64,000 bases of DNA from Atriophallophorus winterbourni. Lineage: Eukaryota > Platyhelminthes > Trematoda > Plagiorchiida > Microphallidae. The stretch lies in assembly GCA_013407085.1 (NCBI GenBank), contig JACCGJ010014506.1:46665-110664 (forward strand), written 5' to 3'. This document shows positions 22,901 to 35,380 of this stretch, piece by piece (the first letter of the stretch is position 1; each line of letters opens with the position of its first letter). A program made the translations under genes and the position numbers. The notes under the pieces were generated by a model, which was not told the origin of the DNA, did not search any database, and worked only from the letters and a program-made list of their open reading frames with translations.

Positions 22901-24547
22901 AAAGTGCTCGATTAACCTCTTTTTCTGTCCTTCTGCGTCTTCTATCGCTTCTCCATCTCTGTTCCTCACTGGCCTTTCTGGCTTGGCAAACTTTCCTGAT
23001 AATTTATTGATGGTGGAATACAGGTCCATGATGTTGTTCTGATGCGCTTCTTCTTCTGCTTCTATGGCCAATGTCTCTACGTATTTCCGCTTGTCTGCTA
23101 TGACGCCACGGTTGACAATTCTAATTGCTCCTGTATATTCTTCTTGTGCTTTTGCTTTTGCTGCTCTCTTTCTGCTGTTTTTCACCATTGCTTTCTTTTC
23201 TCTTCTTTCTTATATCTTTTGTAGCGTACCTGCTGAGATCCATTACTTGTGCGCATATGTTTTGGGGCCCGTCACTCCTTGACATGCTGAGGTCACCGCT
23301 TTTTTCACTTTCTGCCACTTCTGTTCCATCGTCTCTTCTTCAAGCAGCCCTTCCATGACCTGGAACTTGTTGAATAGGTTGACCTTGAACACTTCTCCCT
23401 TCCTACTGTCGTTCAGCATAGCGGTGTTGTAGCGCTGTCGTTGGCTAGACTCCTCTATCCAGTTTTTCTTCAACTCCAGCTTCAACTTGGCGACAAGTAA
23501 ATAATAAGCGGAAGCAACGTCAGCTCCTCGTTCGACGCACACAACTTGAAGAGTCCATCCCTGGCAAAGTTCACGTATTTAGTGACTTTAGTACAAATAA
23601 AATGTCTCATCAGTTGCTATTCGCAACGGATTTTACGCTCTTTGTACGCCTCATTTAGAACAATATTACCAAATTCGGTCAGTTTTGAAACGGTTGAGGA
23701 ATCTGAGCCCATTACTAGGAAAGTCAACGATAACTGTCAATCAAATAGTCACAAACCAATTTGTGTATATGTTAAATTCGATGGTCTAGAAAAGCGAAAA
23801 AATTTATTCTTTTTTACGGCATGCAGTTAAGTTATCATTATTTTTACATTTTATATTTCTTGTTTCAGCCGTAATCTCAGACTCGAGCGGCCAAGCTACA
23901 GCAACCTGAACAGACTCATCGCGCAAGTAATCAGTTCCAGCACCGCTTCCTTACGATTTGACGGCTCGTTGAACGTTGACTTGGTCGAATTTCAAACGAA
24001 TCTAGTCCCGTTTCCTCGAATTCATTTTCCCATGACAAGTTATGCCCCAATAGTCTCGGCCGAGGCAGCCTATCATGAACAATTTTCTGTCGGTCAATTG
24101 ACAAACGCGTGCTTCGAGGCGGCCAATCAAATGGTTAAATGTGATCCTCGTCAGGGAAAGTACATGGCATGCTGTTTGTTATTCCGTGGAGACGTTGTTC
24201 CAAAAGAAGTGAATGCTGCAATTGCATCGATCAAGAGCAAAGATTCCATTCAATTTGTCGACTGGTGTCCGACTGGTTTCAAAGTGGGAATCAACAGTCA
24301 ACCACCCACTATAGTCCCCGGAGGAGATGTGGCGAAAGTACTCAGAGCTGCTTGCATGATGAGCAATACGACGGCAATTTCGGAGGCGTGGAAGCGACTT
24401 GACAAGAAATTCGATTTGATGTTTGCCAAGAGAGCTTTCGTCCACTGGTATGTCGGCGAGGGGCTAGAAGAGATGGAATTCCGTGAAGCACGCGAGGATA
24501 TGGCTGCGCTAGAAAGTGATTATATTGAGATATGCAAACCGGACTAA
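19934..24547 (+). CDS. Divergent alpha-tubulin, no Lys40 and no acidic tail
   Basis: Recognisable coding exons are 19934-20144, 20220-20634 and 23869-24547, all with GT-AG borders. They lie at the same three intron positions as the canonical gene at 30775. With an initiator Met the protein is 435 residues against the usual 451. Tubulin hallmarks are kept: [14 protein letters not shown], the GTP-binding GGGTGSG loop, and the catalytic Glu in [10 protein letters not shown]. Two regions differ. The loop holding the Lys40 acetylation site is 4 residues shorter and lacks the Lys ([16 protein letters not shown]). The C-terminus ends YIEICKPD, without the Glu-rich tail or final Tyr. The first exon is unclear: a lone ATG before a GT at 18868-18870 would mirror the other gene and keep MREC; ATGCAGCTG before GTATGT at 19771-19779, or ATG 19910 read through, are alternatives. 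It is probably a specialised isotype, for example of sperm or flagella (inference). Confidence 0.85.
21470..21610 (-). repeat. Degenerate hammerhead-repeat unit
   Basis: The minus strand resembles the ribozyme-bearing part of the 241-bp repeat family (cacaaccgg, ctgtttgtcgtcg and gttcagtgag on the plus strand). The core is broken, however: CTAACGA replaces CTGATGA and AAAAC replaces GAAAC. It lies in intron 3 of the divergent tubulin gene. Confidence 0.5.
21984..23570 (-). mobile_element. RTE-like LINE copy in the tubulin intron, with target-site duplication
   Basis: The minus strand encodes, in broken frames, the endonuclease C-terminus (23542-23243, with [16 protein letters not shown]), the pre-RT region (23188-22577) and early RT (22730-22452, [21 protein letters not shown]). 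The RT then runs to CERAFDS, and after CIIVHGRH it jumps to the C-terminal [11 protein letters not shown] block, which deletes the catalytic YADD core. The tail is taagtaagtaataaa. The 11-mer tcacgtattta occurs at 21973-21983 and again at 23571-23581, exactly bounding the insert. It belongs to a different RTE subfamily from the copy at 5707. Confidence 0.85.
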
Positions 24548-24599
24548 ATATAGAACCACCGATGCACCCGTCGTTTTATTGTCTGCACTATTTTCACAT

Positions 24600-26330
24600 T
24601 TTCATTAATTAATGACGAAATTTGACAAACGTTTTTTACGTGTAAAAATATTTCATTTCTATTGTTTAGCGATTTAAATCATTCCGTGATTTCAGCATTT
24701 GATCACAACATGGCTTATTTCTGGTAAGACAGATAGAAACCATGTGTTTTGCGGTTATAACTTGTTCCAATAACGTGAAAAACGGAACGGAAAACTGATA
24801 TTTACTTTGGTTATATTGCTGTCGTTACTTCTAATTTCGACGATACCCTTCATAAATTTCGTTACCGCTGCGCGATCAACCAGGATATTTCGCTCGTATG
24901 TAATGTACGTTAATTTTGAACAATTGCAGTTGCACCTGGATGTGAATTTAACACAATCGCACTGATATATTTTTCCCATAATTTGACAACAATACAATTC
25001 TTCTTGAACTAGTCGCGTTTTAGCATCATCATTGCTTTTTCCATAGTGCTAGGGTCCACTGAGTGAGATAGCCTTGGAAAAGACCTTTCAATTGGCTCAT
25101 CTAATTTCACCAAGTCGGCAGAAGTTCGAATAAGACTGCAAAATTTCATCTGATTCTATCAGGAAGGTAACTGACAGCAATGTGTTTCACTCATTGTAAA
25201 ATTACGTCATTACCCAAACAGCTTCCGCATTTATTACTTACAGGCACGCATAATAAATCGCTAGTATTCCACCAGTGAATTGAATTGCTGTGATTTTTAT
25301 TTTATGGAAATTTCTGACTGAAAGTTCTCATAGGGATTCGGTGGGTTAAAACGAGTTTTAACCGCTGAAGGTGATACTCCAATGACAACAGTTTCAGATA
25401 ATCTTAACGAGGAAGAGAAAGAAGAATGACTTTCGTCATTTTGATCAGTCGGCACTGGAATATTTCAAGGAGCTCTCACTCCTAAATTAACAGCAGCTAG
25501 CACACCGGCAATTCATTTTTAATAGAGGTTTTAATTGGGAGACACCGACGATCAAGTATATATCAAGGGGCATACTAGTAGCATCGAGTGGTATTTTTGA
25601 TGACTCCGTTTCCGTTTTTAGTGAGTTGACGACGAACAATCCAAGCAAGCGCTCTCACAGGTTAGAATCAGTGGTATTAACATCACAAATTTACGTCCTT
25701 ATTGAAGGTCAAGACCATATGTACATAGCATCAGGCTCGGTGGAATCGATTGAGAGTTTACACATGTAGATCATTCACTCAGTTGATTGAGAGTTGTACG
25801 CTGCCCCCCATGCTCACTTGGAATTGTAATCACCTCACCCCATTGCTTCAGGTCAAACGGAAAATGCCAACAATTTCCATCCAGGGCAATTGGCAATCAT
25901 TGAACAACACCTCAACCAAAAACGGGCTGAGAACCTATTCTCGTGGAACCTTTGTTGTGTTCAGGGTAGCGGTTGACCATATTACTGAATCATCGCATCA
26001 AAAATAGCTCATTACACTTTGTCTGACGGTGCTTCGCTAGCAAAAGCGAAATTTTGCACAGAAGTAGCCGTGACCAATGGCTCACAAATTGATCTCAAAT
26101 CTAGTTATATAACTTAGTTTAGCCGAGGTATCCAAAATGCTAATTCGATTAACCAGGAACCATAATTTAATAAGTGTTGGCATGAACGTTTTGCTTTTGA
26201 ACTTTTTTTATTACAAGTAGCGTTAATTTCGTAATTTCTGCGTCAACACAGTTTGGACATTTCGTTGCAAGGTGCCATTGATTATTTTTGATATATGATC
26301 CTCGATACTTGATTTGCCTAAATATCCCGA
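24600..26330. other. Intergenic stretch between the tubulin genes, no gene seen
   Basis: There is no conserved frame. No AATAAA was found close behind the divergent tubulin stop, so its 3' end is undefined. Confidence 0.4.
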
Positions 26331-26339
26331 AATTGTGAT

Positions 26340-26500
26340 TCTGGTTGTCATGGTGACAGAAAACCTGAAAAGGTGACTGACCTTATGATGTATTCACAAG
26401 GCTCACTGAACTTGATCTTACTGTCTCCACCTGACGACGGCAAACAGCCAGAAACCGGTAGTGGTGTGTAAGGGATGGGGATGTGAGCAACACATTACTT
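26340..26500 (+). ncRNA. Hammerhead ribozyme-like motif in a single repeat unit
   Basis: CTGACGA (26431-26437; any base is allowed at position 7), a hairpin with GGC/GCC pairs and an AAACA loop, GAAA (26451-26454), then a CCGGTA cleavage triplet ending at 26460. Stem I pairs ccac (26427-26430) with gtgg (26461-26464). The C-A pair next to stem II is a mismatch. The unit around it matches the dispersed 241-bp family. Confidence 0.5.
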
Positions 26501-28019
26501 TATTCACAATTGAATTCTTAAAATTTAAGGTTATCAAAGGGGGGTTAAATAAATGCTGCACTGCGACCTTCACCTGAGCGTGTAGTTTGAATTGGCTGTG
26601 AGCGATAGACGTAGGTTGAAATAAACCGGGATCGTGGCGGTAGATTTGACCGTTTGATCAAGTCTAGTCTAGTTATTTTTCGTATGGGAACAACAAGCAT
26701 TCATCTAAAATATTCAATAGGATATAATTTGCGAGATTCGTAGAATCCCTCCAAATTGTGGCTACTTATTTTAGCCGAAACAATTCGCGTGATGTAGCAT
26801 GCTATCTATTAAATTGGAAAACAAATGTTAGTTATCCATCAAAGAGATGCTAAAGATTAATGAGTCTTCAACTGAACCCTGGTTAGAAATGAATCACACC
26901 TTTCAGATTGTACATCAACAGTAGCCTAGAGAAAAAAACAAGAGAGGAATTTAGGATAAAACATGCCAGCTACAGTTTCACCAGATTAGACCTAGCAAGA
27001 TTGACCTACACGCTGGAGTGCCATTTGATAAGTAATGATTTCAGTAGAGCAGCAATTATTTTGCATATACGTTTGGATACATTGAGATGGATGCAGAAAC
27101 TTAGATATTGTCATTTACTTCCTAATGCTGTTGTTAATAGTGTAGCGATGGTGCGTGCACTTGCTTATTGATTCACAGTAACTAAATTACTTGGTTCAGT
27201 TTTTAGATCTCGGTGGAGTATATGCAATCAGCAAAGTCTCGCCACTCGTTCAGGTCTCTGCTAAGCTCGCCCGAAGCTTCCAGTTTGGGATCCATGTTGT
27301 TCGTCAGCAGGAATACTCGACATGATCATTGCTTTCAACTTAGATTGAAAGCATATCTGTTCAAAGAAAATAATTGTTTACGATTCAAGCTTGAATGTAA
27401 GGAATATAATATTTACATGCGATAATAATAGGTTTCATTTAAATGTAATAAAAATTACGGCTTTGTATAGAGTGCAATTAGTCGGCAAATATCGCGAAGA
27501 AAATGGCAGCGGGGAATTATATGTGAAAGTATTAATAATATATCGTACGTATGTGATAAAATAATGATTTAAAACAGCTCTTGAAATCTCTTCCTACGAA
27601 ATCAACTTACATATGAAGTGAAGTTGATACAGCAGATCACGAAGTATGCAGGAAGAATTGCATGAACGATCGCAGTTTTGACCTAACACCAAAATGCGAA
27701 GGTAAAGTTCTCACGAGCGACGTTTGTATACCCTGGTGAGGATAGCATCCGGTTTAGTCCGATCCAAATTGCAAAAAATGGTGACGCATACATGATTGCA
27801 AGTTTTGGTAGAAAGCCCCTGCCACTAGTGTAAATACCGGTGATTTAAAACCAACTCCCTCGTTCACGTCTAGACGGCGGTGTCAATTAAAATTAAAATT
27901 TTCCAAACACTGACAAGGCACTAGTGGTTTAGTGTCTTATTCCATAAAACCTACACAATCTGTTGTACGTTGTTGTAGGTGGTGGTGCAATCGTCGTAGA
28001 TGCCACAAGAAAATCAGTA

Positions 28020-28110
28020 TTCTAACATATACATATATGCCAAAGGTCGGCACCGAACAAAATTGGCGAAAGTAGCATAGTAGCGAGGTGGTATAGTAAC
28101 AAGATGTGAT
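28020..28110 (+). mobile_element. Solo end of a Tigger-type element
   Basis: It shares accgaacaaaa, agtagcatagtagcgag and ggtatagtaac with the left ends of the Tigger remnants at 12916 and 36612. No transposase sequence follows. Confidence 0.5.
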
Positions 28111-28179
28111 TGTATATACTAATAGGATGAGCGCTAATTTTTCTTTTCCAGCAACGGCGAAAGCTTTCTCACATGATTG

Positions 28180-28640
28180 AATTTTTTTATCTCCGGTTAG
28201 GTCCCTTTCACTTCAGTTCAGATCGCGAAAAATTACTACAGAAAGCGTCGCATCGGTTGCCACAACAAGTGGTAGCATTGCGCATTTTTGGGCGCACATA
28301 CAAAAACGTAATTCTTTGAATCTGATGTATTCTCAACTAATATACAGTAAGACGGACAAAACGAACCAATTCCGAGTTTGAAAACTTTAATAATTACGTC
28401 ATCAGCATAGTTAAGACTCAAAGATGAAGGTGAATGTTGACTAGCAGCTAATAGTGTTAAAAGTAGAATTGGAAGAGAATCGCCCTGTGAAGAATATTTT
28501 CATCGTTTTGAACAAAAACGGTGATTCAATGATTTCAACAGGTTGAGATTAATCATAAAAATTTCCGCACATCTAATTTGGAGTTTGTTATAGCATATGC
28601 TTTGAATTGGTCTATCAGCTGAGTGCGATCGTCAAATTCA
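28180..28640 (-). mobile_element. Non-LTR reverse transcriptase relic
   Basis: A short minus-strand stretch carries SSQGDSLPILLLTLLAA and, 15 or so codons on, LNYADDVIIKV. These resemble the QG..LSP and YADD blocks of an RT. Sequence on both sides is too decayed to assign. Confidence 0.4.
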
Positions 28641-29201
28641 AACGGAATTCATATAAATGAGTAAACAAATTTTCGGAGCAAATGATTTACAACAGAACAA
28701 TAGTAAAAACCTGTGAATCAGAGACGCAACACTGTTTATGACACAAAGTTTATTCTTGTAGGCGAAACGATCACCATTCTACCGGCAATCTAGAATAATG
28801 TATTCCAAGCTATATAAAATATGTACAAATATGCTTGTAACCGGATCTTCCATGCAGACTACCCCGGACGGTTTCAACTCTTACTGTATCAGAACCCAGA
28901 ACATTAGTTCCAATGGATTAGAACAATCTAGACCAAGAATTTCGTCTTTCTTCAAATGATTGTCGCTACTTGTGTGGTTTATTTCTTACATAAATCGAAC
29001 GTGCATCATATGGATGAAGGACATTGAAGATTGTAGTTGAGTGCTGCTGGAGTACAGTCTTCGGCATCGTTCACACACTTTTCACCTGAAATAGTCAGAC
29101 AAATACAAACCAAGTTTTTGTGGAAAGTTCAACGATTTTGAAGTTAGCACTCGACACTCATCATCATCCTGACTACCATATCTTTTAAATATCTTTAAAA
29201 T

Positions 29202-29592
29202 AACAGTGGCATTCAAGTATAATTTTTTTACCACTTATCCACTGTTTCAGGGCTCACTGTACCTAATCTTACTGTCTCCACCTGATGACGGCAAACAGCC
29301 AGAAACCAGTAGTGGTGTGTAAGTGCGGGGGATGTGAGCAACACATTACTCTGGTCATCCATGAGCGCGTTGTGCGCTTGACCACGAATCACTTTGTGAT
29401 TTTGTGTTTCAACGCCGTGGTTCGTTGTACGAACCCTATGTAACAGTGTCATTCAAGTATAACTTTGCTTACCACTTATCCACTGTTTCAAGGTTCACTG
29501 AACCTAATCTTACTGTCTCCACCTGATGACGGCAAGCAGTCAGAAACCGGTAGTGGTGTGTAAGTGCGGGAAATGTGAGCAACACATTACTT
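29202..29592 (+). ncRNA. Tandem hammerhead-repeat array (1.6 units)
   Basis: Two hammerhead-like cores on the plus strand are 241 bases apart. The first is CTGATGA at 29282-29288 with GAAA at 29302-29305; the second starts at 29523. The unit between them holds two strong inverted repeats, ggttcgt-tgt-acgaacc (29419-29435) and aatcac-ttt-gtgatt (29387-29401). Stem I (ccac/gtgg) and the cleavage triplet GTA are present. Stem II of the second copy has mismatches. Retrozymes and schistosome-type ribozyme repeats are the nearest known architecture. Confidence 0.6.
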
Positions 29593-30689
29593 TGAACAGT
29601 GCTTTAATTTTTGCATCAATCTGACTGTTTAACACCTTTTAAGTGAGTCTGATATCGTAAGTATGTTATTTAACCTAACGAAGCTACTATCTCGTGTTTA
29701 AGGTAAAGCTATCACGAGCTGTCCTTCACGTATTTTAGACCGTTCGACTCCATTATGCAATAATGACCAAAGAAAGAGGATCAGGATCCGCATGCGCTTC
29801 TTGTGTCACAAACATCGTTTTAATTTCTTTAAAACAGCAGAGGTAGATTCAACTTCTGTAACCTTAACTGGATACGAGATAACAGAGTCAGTGTCATATT
29901 TCCGATGCCCTAGATTTTTAATCTTTGATGGTTACATTTAAATTATTAAAGATAGTGAGGTCTCGGACAATCAAATAAGAATCTCACAGTCCCGATTTTT
30001 TTCCATTTTTTGCAGATTTTATAAAATAACTAAATATCATAATTACTGCCCGAATGATATCGGGGAAATTTATATTGATTACTTACTCCAATAATTTTAT
30101 CCAACTCAAAATTTCAAATACTTTACATCGGGTCTACCTTGGAAATCATCTTTGAAACTACGGTTTGCAGCGCTGCTAAGTTCTATATCGGCACATAATT
30201 GTATAACTAGGTTTTAGGTAATGAAGTTTTAGCGTGTTTCTCATTGATGGCTAAAAGTGGAGTAATGTTGAAACTGATCTACTACAGGACTTTGGGAATC
30301 GGTTTCCAGCGCTGTTTAATAATCAAATGCTTTTGATTAAATCGAATAAATATCGCCAACATGTTAAGCCGCCAAACAGACAAACGAAAATGAGACGTTT
30401 TCCACAAATGTTCGGCAACACCTCAAAGCTGGAAAGTTTTGACAATTTTACACCCTATGCAAATATTCATTCTAATGCAATCAGTGACAGTGAGAAGTAC
30501 TGCCCGCATAAACTCGATTGACACCTGCTGTCAAAAAACAAAAGCCAATTATTATCTAATTACTCTGTCCTGAAATTCACTATTCTCTTTTTTCATCAGG
30601 TCACCCAGGTTGCCATGGTGAAGTGTGATAAGTGAATAAACGAGTACCAAATAATTGTACTAAATGCGGGTCTCATTGTACGGATAGAG

Positions 30690-30723
30690 TATAAATAAGC
30701 GGTTGAAAACTGGTATTTCAGTC
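30690..30723 (+). promoter_or_regulatory. TATA box and initiator of the canonical alpha-tubulin gene
   Basis: TATAAATA at 30690-30697 is followed 30 bases later by TCAGTC (A at 30720), an initiator-like hexamer. The predicted 5' UTR from 30720 to the ATG at 30775 is 55 bases. Spacing and sequence fit a classic Pol II core promoter. Confidence 0.7.
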
Positions 30724-30774
30724 CCTCACAGATTTACAGTCCGTGACTGATCTCGATCGTTACTCATAACAAAC

Positions 30775-32383
<1,609 letters not shown>

Positions 32384-32443
32384 GCGATGAATATAATTAT
32401 TCATCTCATCAATCGTTAAGTTAACAGTTACTACTAATAACTA

Positions 32444-32449
32444 AATAAA
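32444..32449 (+). terminator. Poly(A) signal of the canonical alpha-tubulin gene
   Basis: AATAAA lies 61 bases after the stop codon and is the only hexamer nearby. Confidence 0.7.
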
Positions 32450-33254
32450 TATCTTAGCAAACGTTCATTTTCTTTCAATCATGGCCGGGTTAGTTCACAA
32501 TCATGTGTACTGTTTAAAATAAGCATGTTGGAGGATCAGTTCAACCAAAGTGGAAAGCAAGAATGTCAAGATCAGAGTGACACATTAATTTCTATTGCTC
32601 AAAACAAAACCAATGTTCAAGTCTCGTATAGGAACCCAGTGATGTATTCACAAAAGTATAATATGTACTATGATTCCTAGGCTATGTGGTGCCATCCAAA
32701 CGTGAAATTTTTTAACGACTTTTTTAAGACTTGAATTAATTTAGGCAAAATAGCTGTTACGAACTACAGCCGTTTTGAGTGAGCTATGCGATTAGGTGTA
32801 TGACGAATAAGTCCCGGCTGTGCAATCTTCGAAATTCACTTAGTGACCCATGGTCAATTGATTGACACCGATCGCTTAGATCCTAAATACAGAAGTGCAC
32901 TTGATGGAACATCGGTTCCGATACCAATCATTGTTACAAAATCAACCAAATAAATATGCTCACAGTATTATATTTTTCGAATTTTTTGCCGCTACGATAT
33001 ATTTATCGTCTTTCGGTTAAAAAGCTTGGCTGAATTTCCACCACTTTAATAAAATTCGAATGAATTTTACCATACACATTTATGGCAAATGCAGTGAATG
33101 AGACTACTTGGTTTTGCTTCAGCTGAGCCCCCCGATCGTCGTCTCCAGAGGGATTTGATTTTGGTTTACAATATTTGGATACCGCAAATCACCATCTACA
33201 ATGCTTATTTAATCGACGGGGCTGGCATAAGACAAGAGCTCACACATTTGTTCT

Positions 33255-33523
33255 AACTGTCCCTCACTTGCGAGTCCATCATTTATTTGCTCAATCGATC
33301 AGTCCAAATCTCTCAAAAAACATCGGCTGACGCATCTTCTTCCGTCGGATCTCGCTCATCTCGTTGTCTAGCCGATCACAGGCTTGCATCACACCGGGCT
33401 TCCCGCTTGTCTGCTACATGAATTTTCGGACAGTGATCCAAGCACGCTGGGCTTCCTCGAACAAAACGATTTCTTCCTCGACTTTCACTTCGTCTTCGCT
33501 TTCCACCGGCTCCTCAGCTGTCG
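33255..33523 (-). mobile_element. Tigger remnant T2 (transposase C-terminal part only)
   Basis: It is closely similar to the left halves of the remnants at 12916 and 36612 (tccatcatttatttgctcaa, tgtctagccgatcacag, cgtcttcgctttccaccgg). It encodes, on the minus strand, the acidic C-terminal tail of the transposase. Similarity stops abruptly at 33523, where CR1 sequence begins. Confidence 0.7.
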
Positions 33524-33812
33524 CCGATATTTTTATTGTGTACGTGTCTGTTTCCTTTGGAATTCCCTACCCGAAACTCTTGTCATCTCTCCCAGCATCG
33601 GAACGTTCATTCGAAATTTGGATACTTATTTGTTGCATAACGATTTGACGACACCTGCGTATTGACTTATGGTAACTATACAACTTGACTATACCTGACA
33701 TTACATGTTTATTTTATACCTATTTCCTGAATGTATATTTACTATGATATGGTAATTGTGAAGCTATGTGCTTTTTGTAACCATAAATTCTTGAATCTTG
33801 AATCTTGAAAAA
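33524..33812 (+). mobile_element. 5'-truncated CR1-like LINE, 3' end
   Basis: The plus strand encodes the last ORF2 residues (DIFIVYVSVSFGIPYPKL in one frame, RRYFYCVRVCFLWNSLPE in another), then a 3' UTR with agctatgtgctttttgtaacca and a terminal cttgaat repeat (33790-33808). It is fused directly to the Tigger remnant on its left. Confidence 0.7.
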
Positions 33813-33819
33813 CTAGACG

Positions 33820-34168
33820 ACATTATTTGTCGTGCGAGTTTGTTTTATTTGAAACAATCTACCCGATTCTGTTTTAGAGTCACCAAATCAGCAGATTTTC
33901 AAGAGAAGTCTTGATGCCTTTTTGACCATTAACCTGTGCACCGAGGAAAACTATACATCTTGACCCCATGCATCTACATTTGTCATCCCACCAATCGAAA
34001 ACAATTTCTGTAGTTTTGATTTATACCAAATTCATTAAGTGCTTAGTAAGCAACCAAATCCCGTTTATGCTTGTTTTATTATTCTTAGTTCCCATATTAT
34101 TCTGTGGTTTTTTGTAAAGCTATATGCTTTTTAAACCATTAAAATCGAATTGAATTGAATTGAAGGCC
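33820..34168 (+). mobile_element. Second 5'-truncated CR1-like LINE, 3' end
   Basis: It encodes VRVCFI, a stop, then NNLPDSVLESPNQQIFKRSLDAFL in pieces, the same C-terminal block as other CR1 copies here. It ends with aagctatatgctttttaaaccattaaaa and a gaattgaattgaattgaa tail. Confidence 0.7.
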
Positions 34169-34179
34169 AGACACATCCT

Positions 34180-35130
34180 TAATGCATTTTGTTACATTTG
34201 ATGAAATTGTGACAGAAAAAACAGAATCGGTAATTTAAGCAATTATATGAGAAATCGATTAAACTCGAAAAAGATTAATAGAAGCTGGGTTTCGGTATCA
34301 TATATTATTTTGTAAAACGATATTTAGTGATAGCACGAAATAGTCGCATATACGTATGGCGTGAGTATGAGAGGGAAATTGTTGCGTGTTAAATTTCATG
34401 CGCAGAGAGAATCCTCGAAAGTAGTGTTCATTCCCAATTTAACAAAAATCACTGTTCTTGATTCGCATGCAATAAGGTTCACGTTTTCTGATGACGGCCT
34501 CTGGTAAGCAAGCTGATCTTCGTGTATATGTAACATTTCGCCAGGCTTATCTATTCGATGAATAGATATCTAAAGTATTCAAGCAGAAATGGATATACGA
34601 ATATAATTTAAAAATCTCCATAGGCTGGATTGAAAAGCATATTTTACAAGAATAGACCCGAGTCAATAGATAGTATTTTTGTTCTTTTAGTTTATGATTT
34701 CGTCGATCCCAACTTCGATCAAACTCGATCTGACGTTAATCAAATCTCCCCCAGTTTCATGCCCAGATTTCAACTGTATGTCACATTTAATGTTAATCGT
34801 TTCAACGTCAATCGTAGTAACCCCGAATCACATAATACACGAAAACCCTAATTAACCAAGGGTTAATTAAGTAGATGGCAAGAATCTCACAGAGGCAGAT
34901 TACTTATACGCGAATCACTTCATTATACCACACTCACTGAGCATGTTCACAGCGGTCGTCAATTAGATCTAAACTGCTGTACGATTTCCAAAAAACCGAT
35001 TTAATTTTAGCTTCACCATATTGGGTTCGTTTGGTGGAATTATTTATAAGTCCCATATTGTTTGATAACTGATGATGATGATATTTAATTGAAAACCTAA
35101 CAAGGAGATCAGATTTGCCAGACGATAACA
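34180..35130. other. Intergenic stretch, no feature recognised
   Basis: AT-rich sequence with no conserved frame or repeat match that I can support. Confidence 0.35.
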
Positions 35131-35139
35131 TCAGATGAT

Positions 35140-35380
35140 GCTGGCTGAAGAATCCTTAATCGCGATCGGTCAAACGGTGGACGGTAGCTCAGGCGATAAA
35201 GTGTGGGGAAAAACATAGTGATGGTCCTAGGTATGAATCCAACCCGAAACAGAATATGCACTGCTGATGCGCTCAAATAAGAACAAAATTCTAGTTCAGT
35301 GCTTCCAATGTGGACCGCTGTGATCAACTTTGTGAATATTTCGAAGGGCTTAGCGCTGATGAGTAGTCGAAAAACATAAA
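35140..35380 (+). repeat. tRNA-derived SINE (family B)
   Basis: TAGCTCAGGCG (35185-35195) fits an RNA polymerase III A box, and GGTATGAATCC (35230-35240) fits a B box 45 bases further, as in a tRNA-like head. A related, more decayed copy is at 16165-16370. The tail includes gtggaccgctgtgatcaact. The minus-strand frame across it is not a gene. Confidence 0.6.

Noticed and set aside
27213..27425. 70-codon frame as CR1 C-terminus
   Set aside because: It does not show the VRVCF.WN.LP block and could not be aligned by eye to the other CR1 ends.
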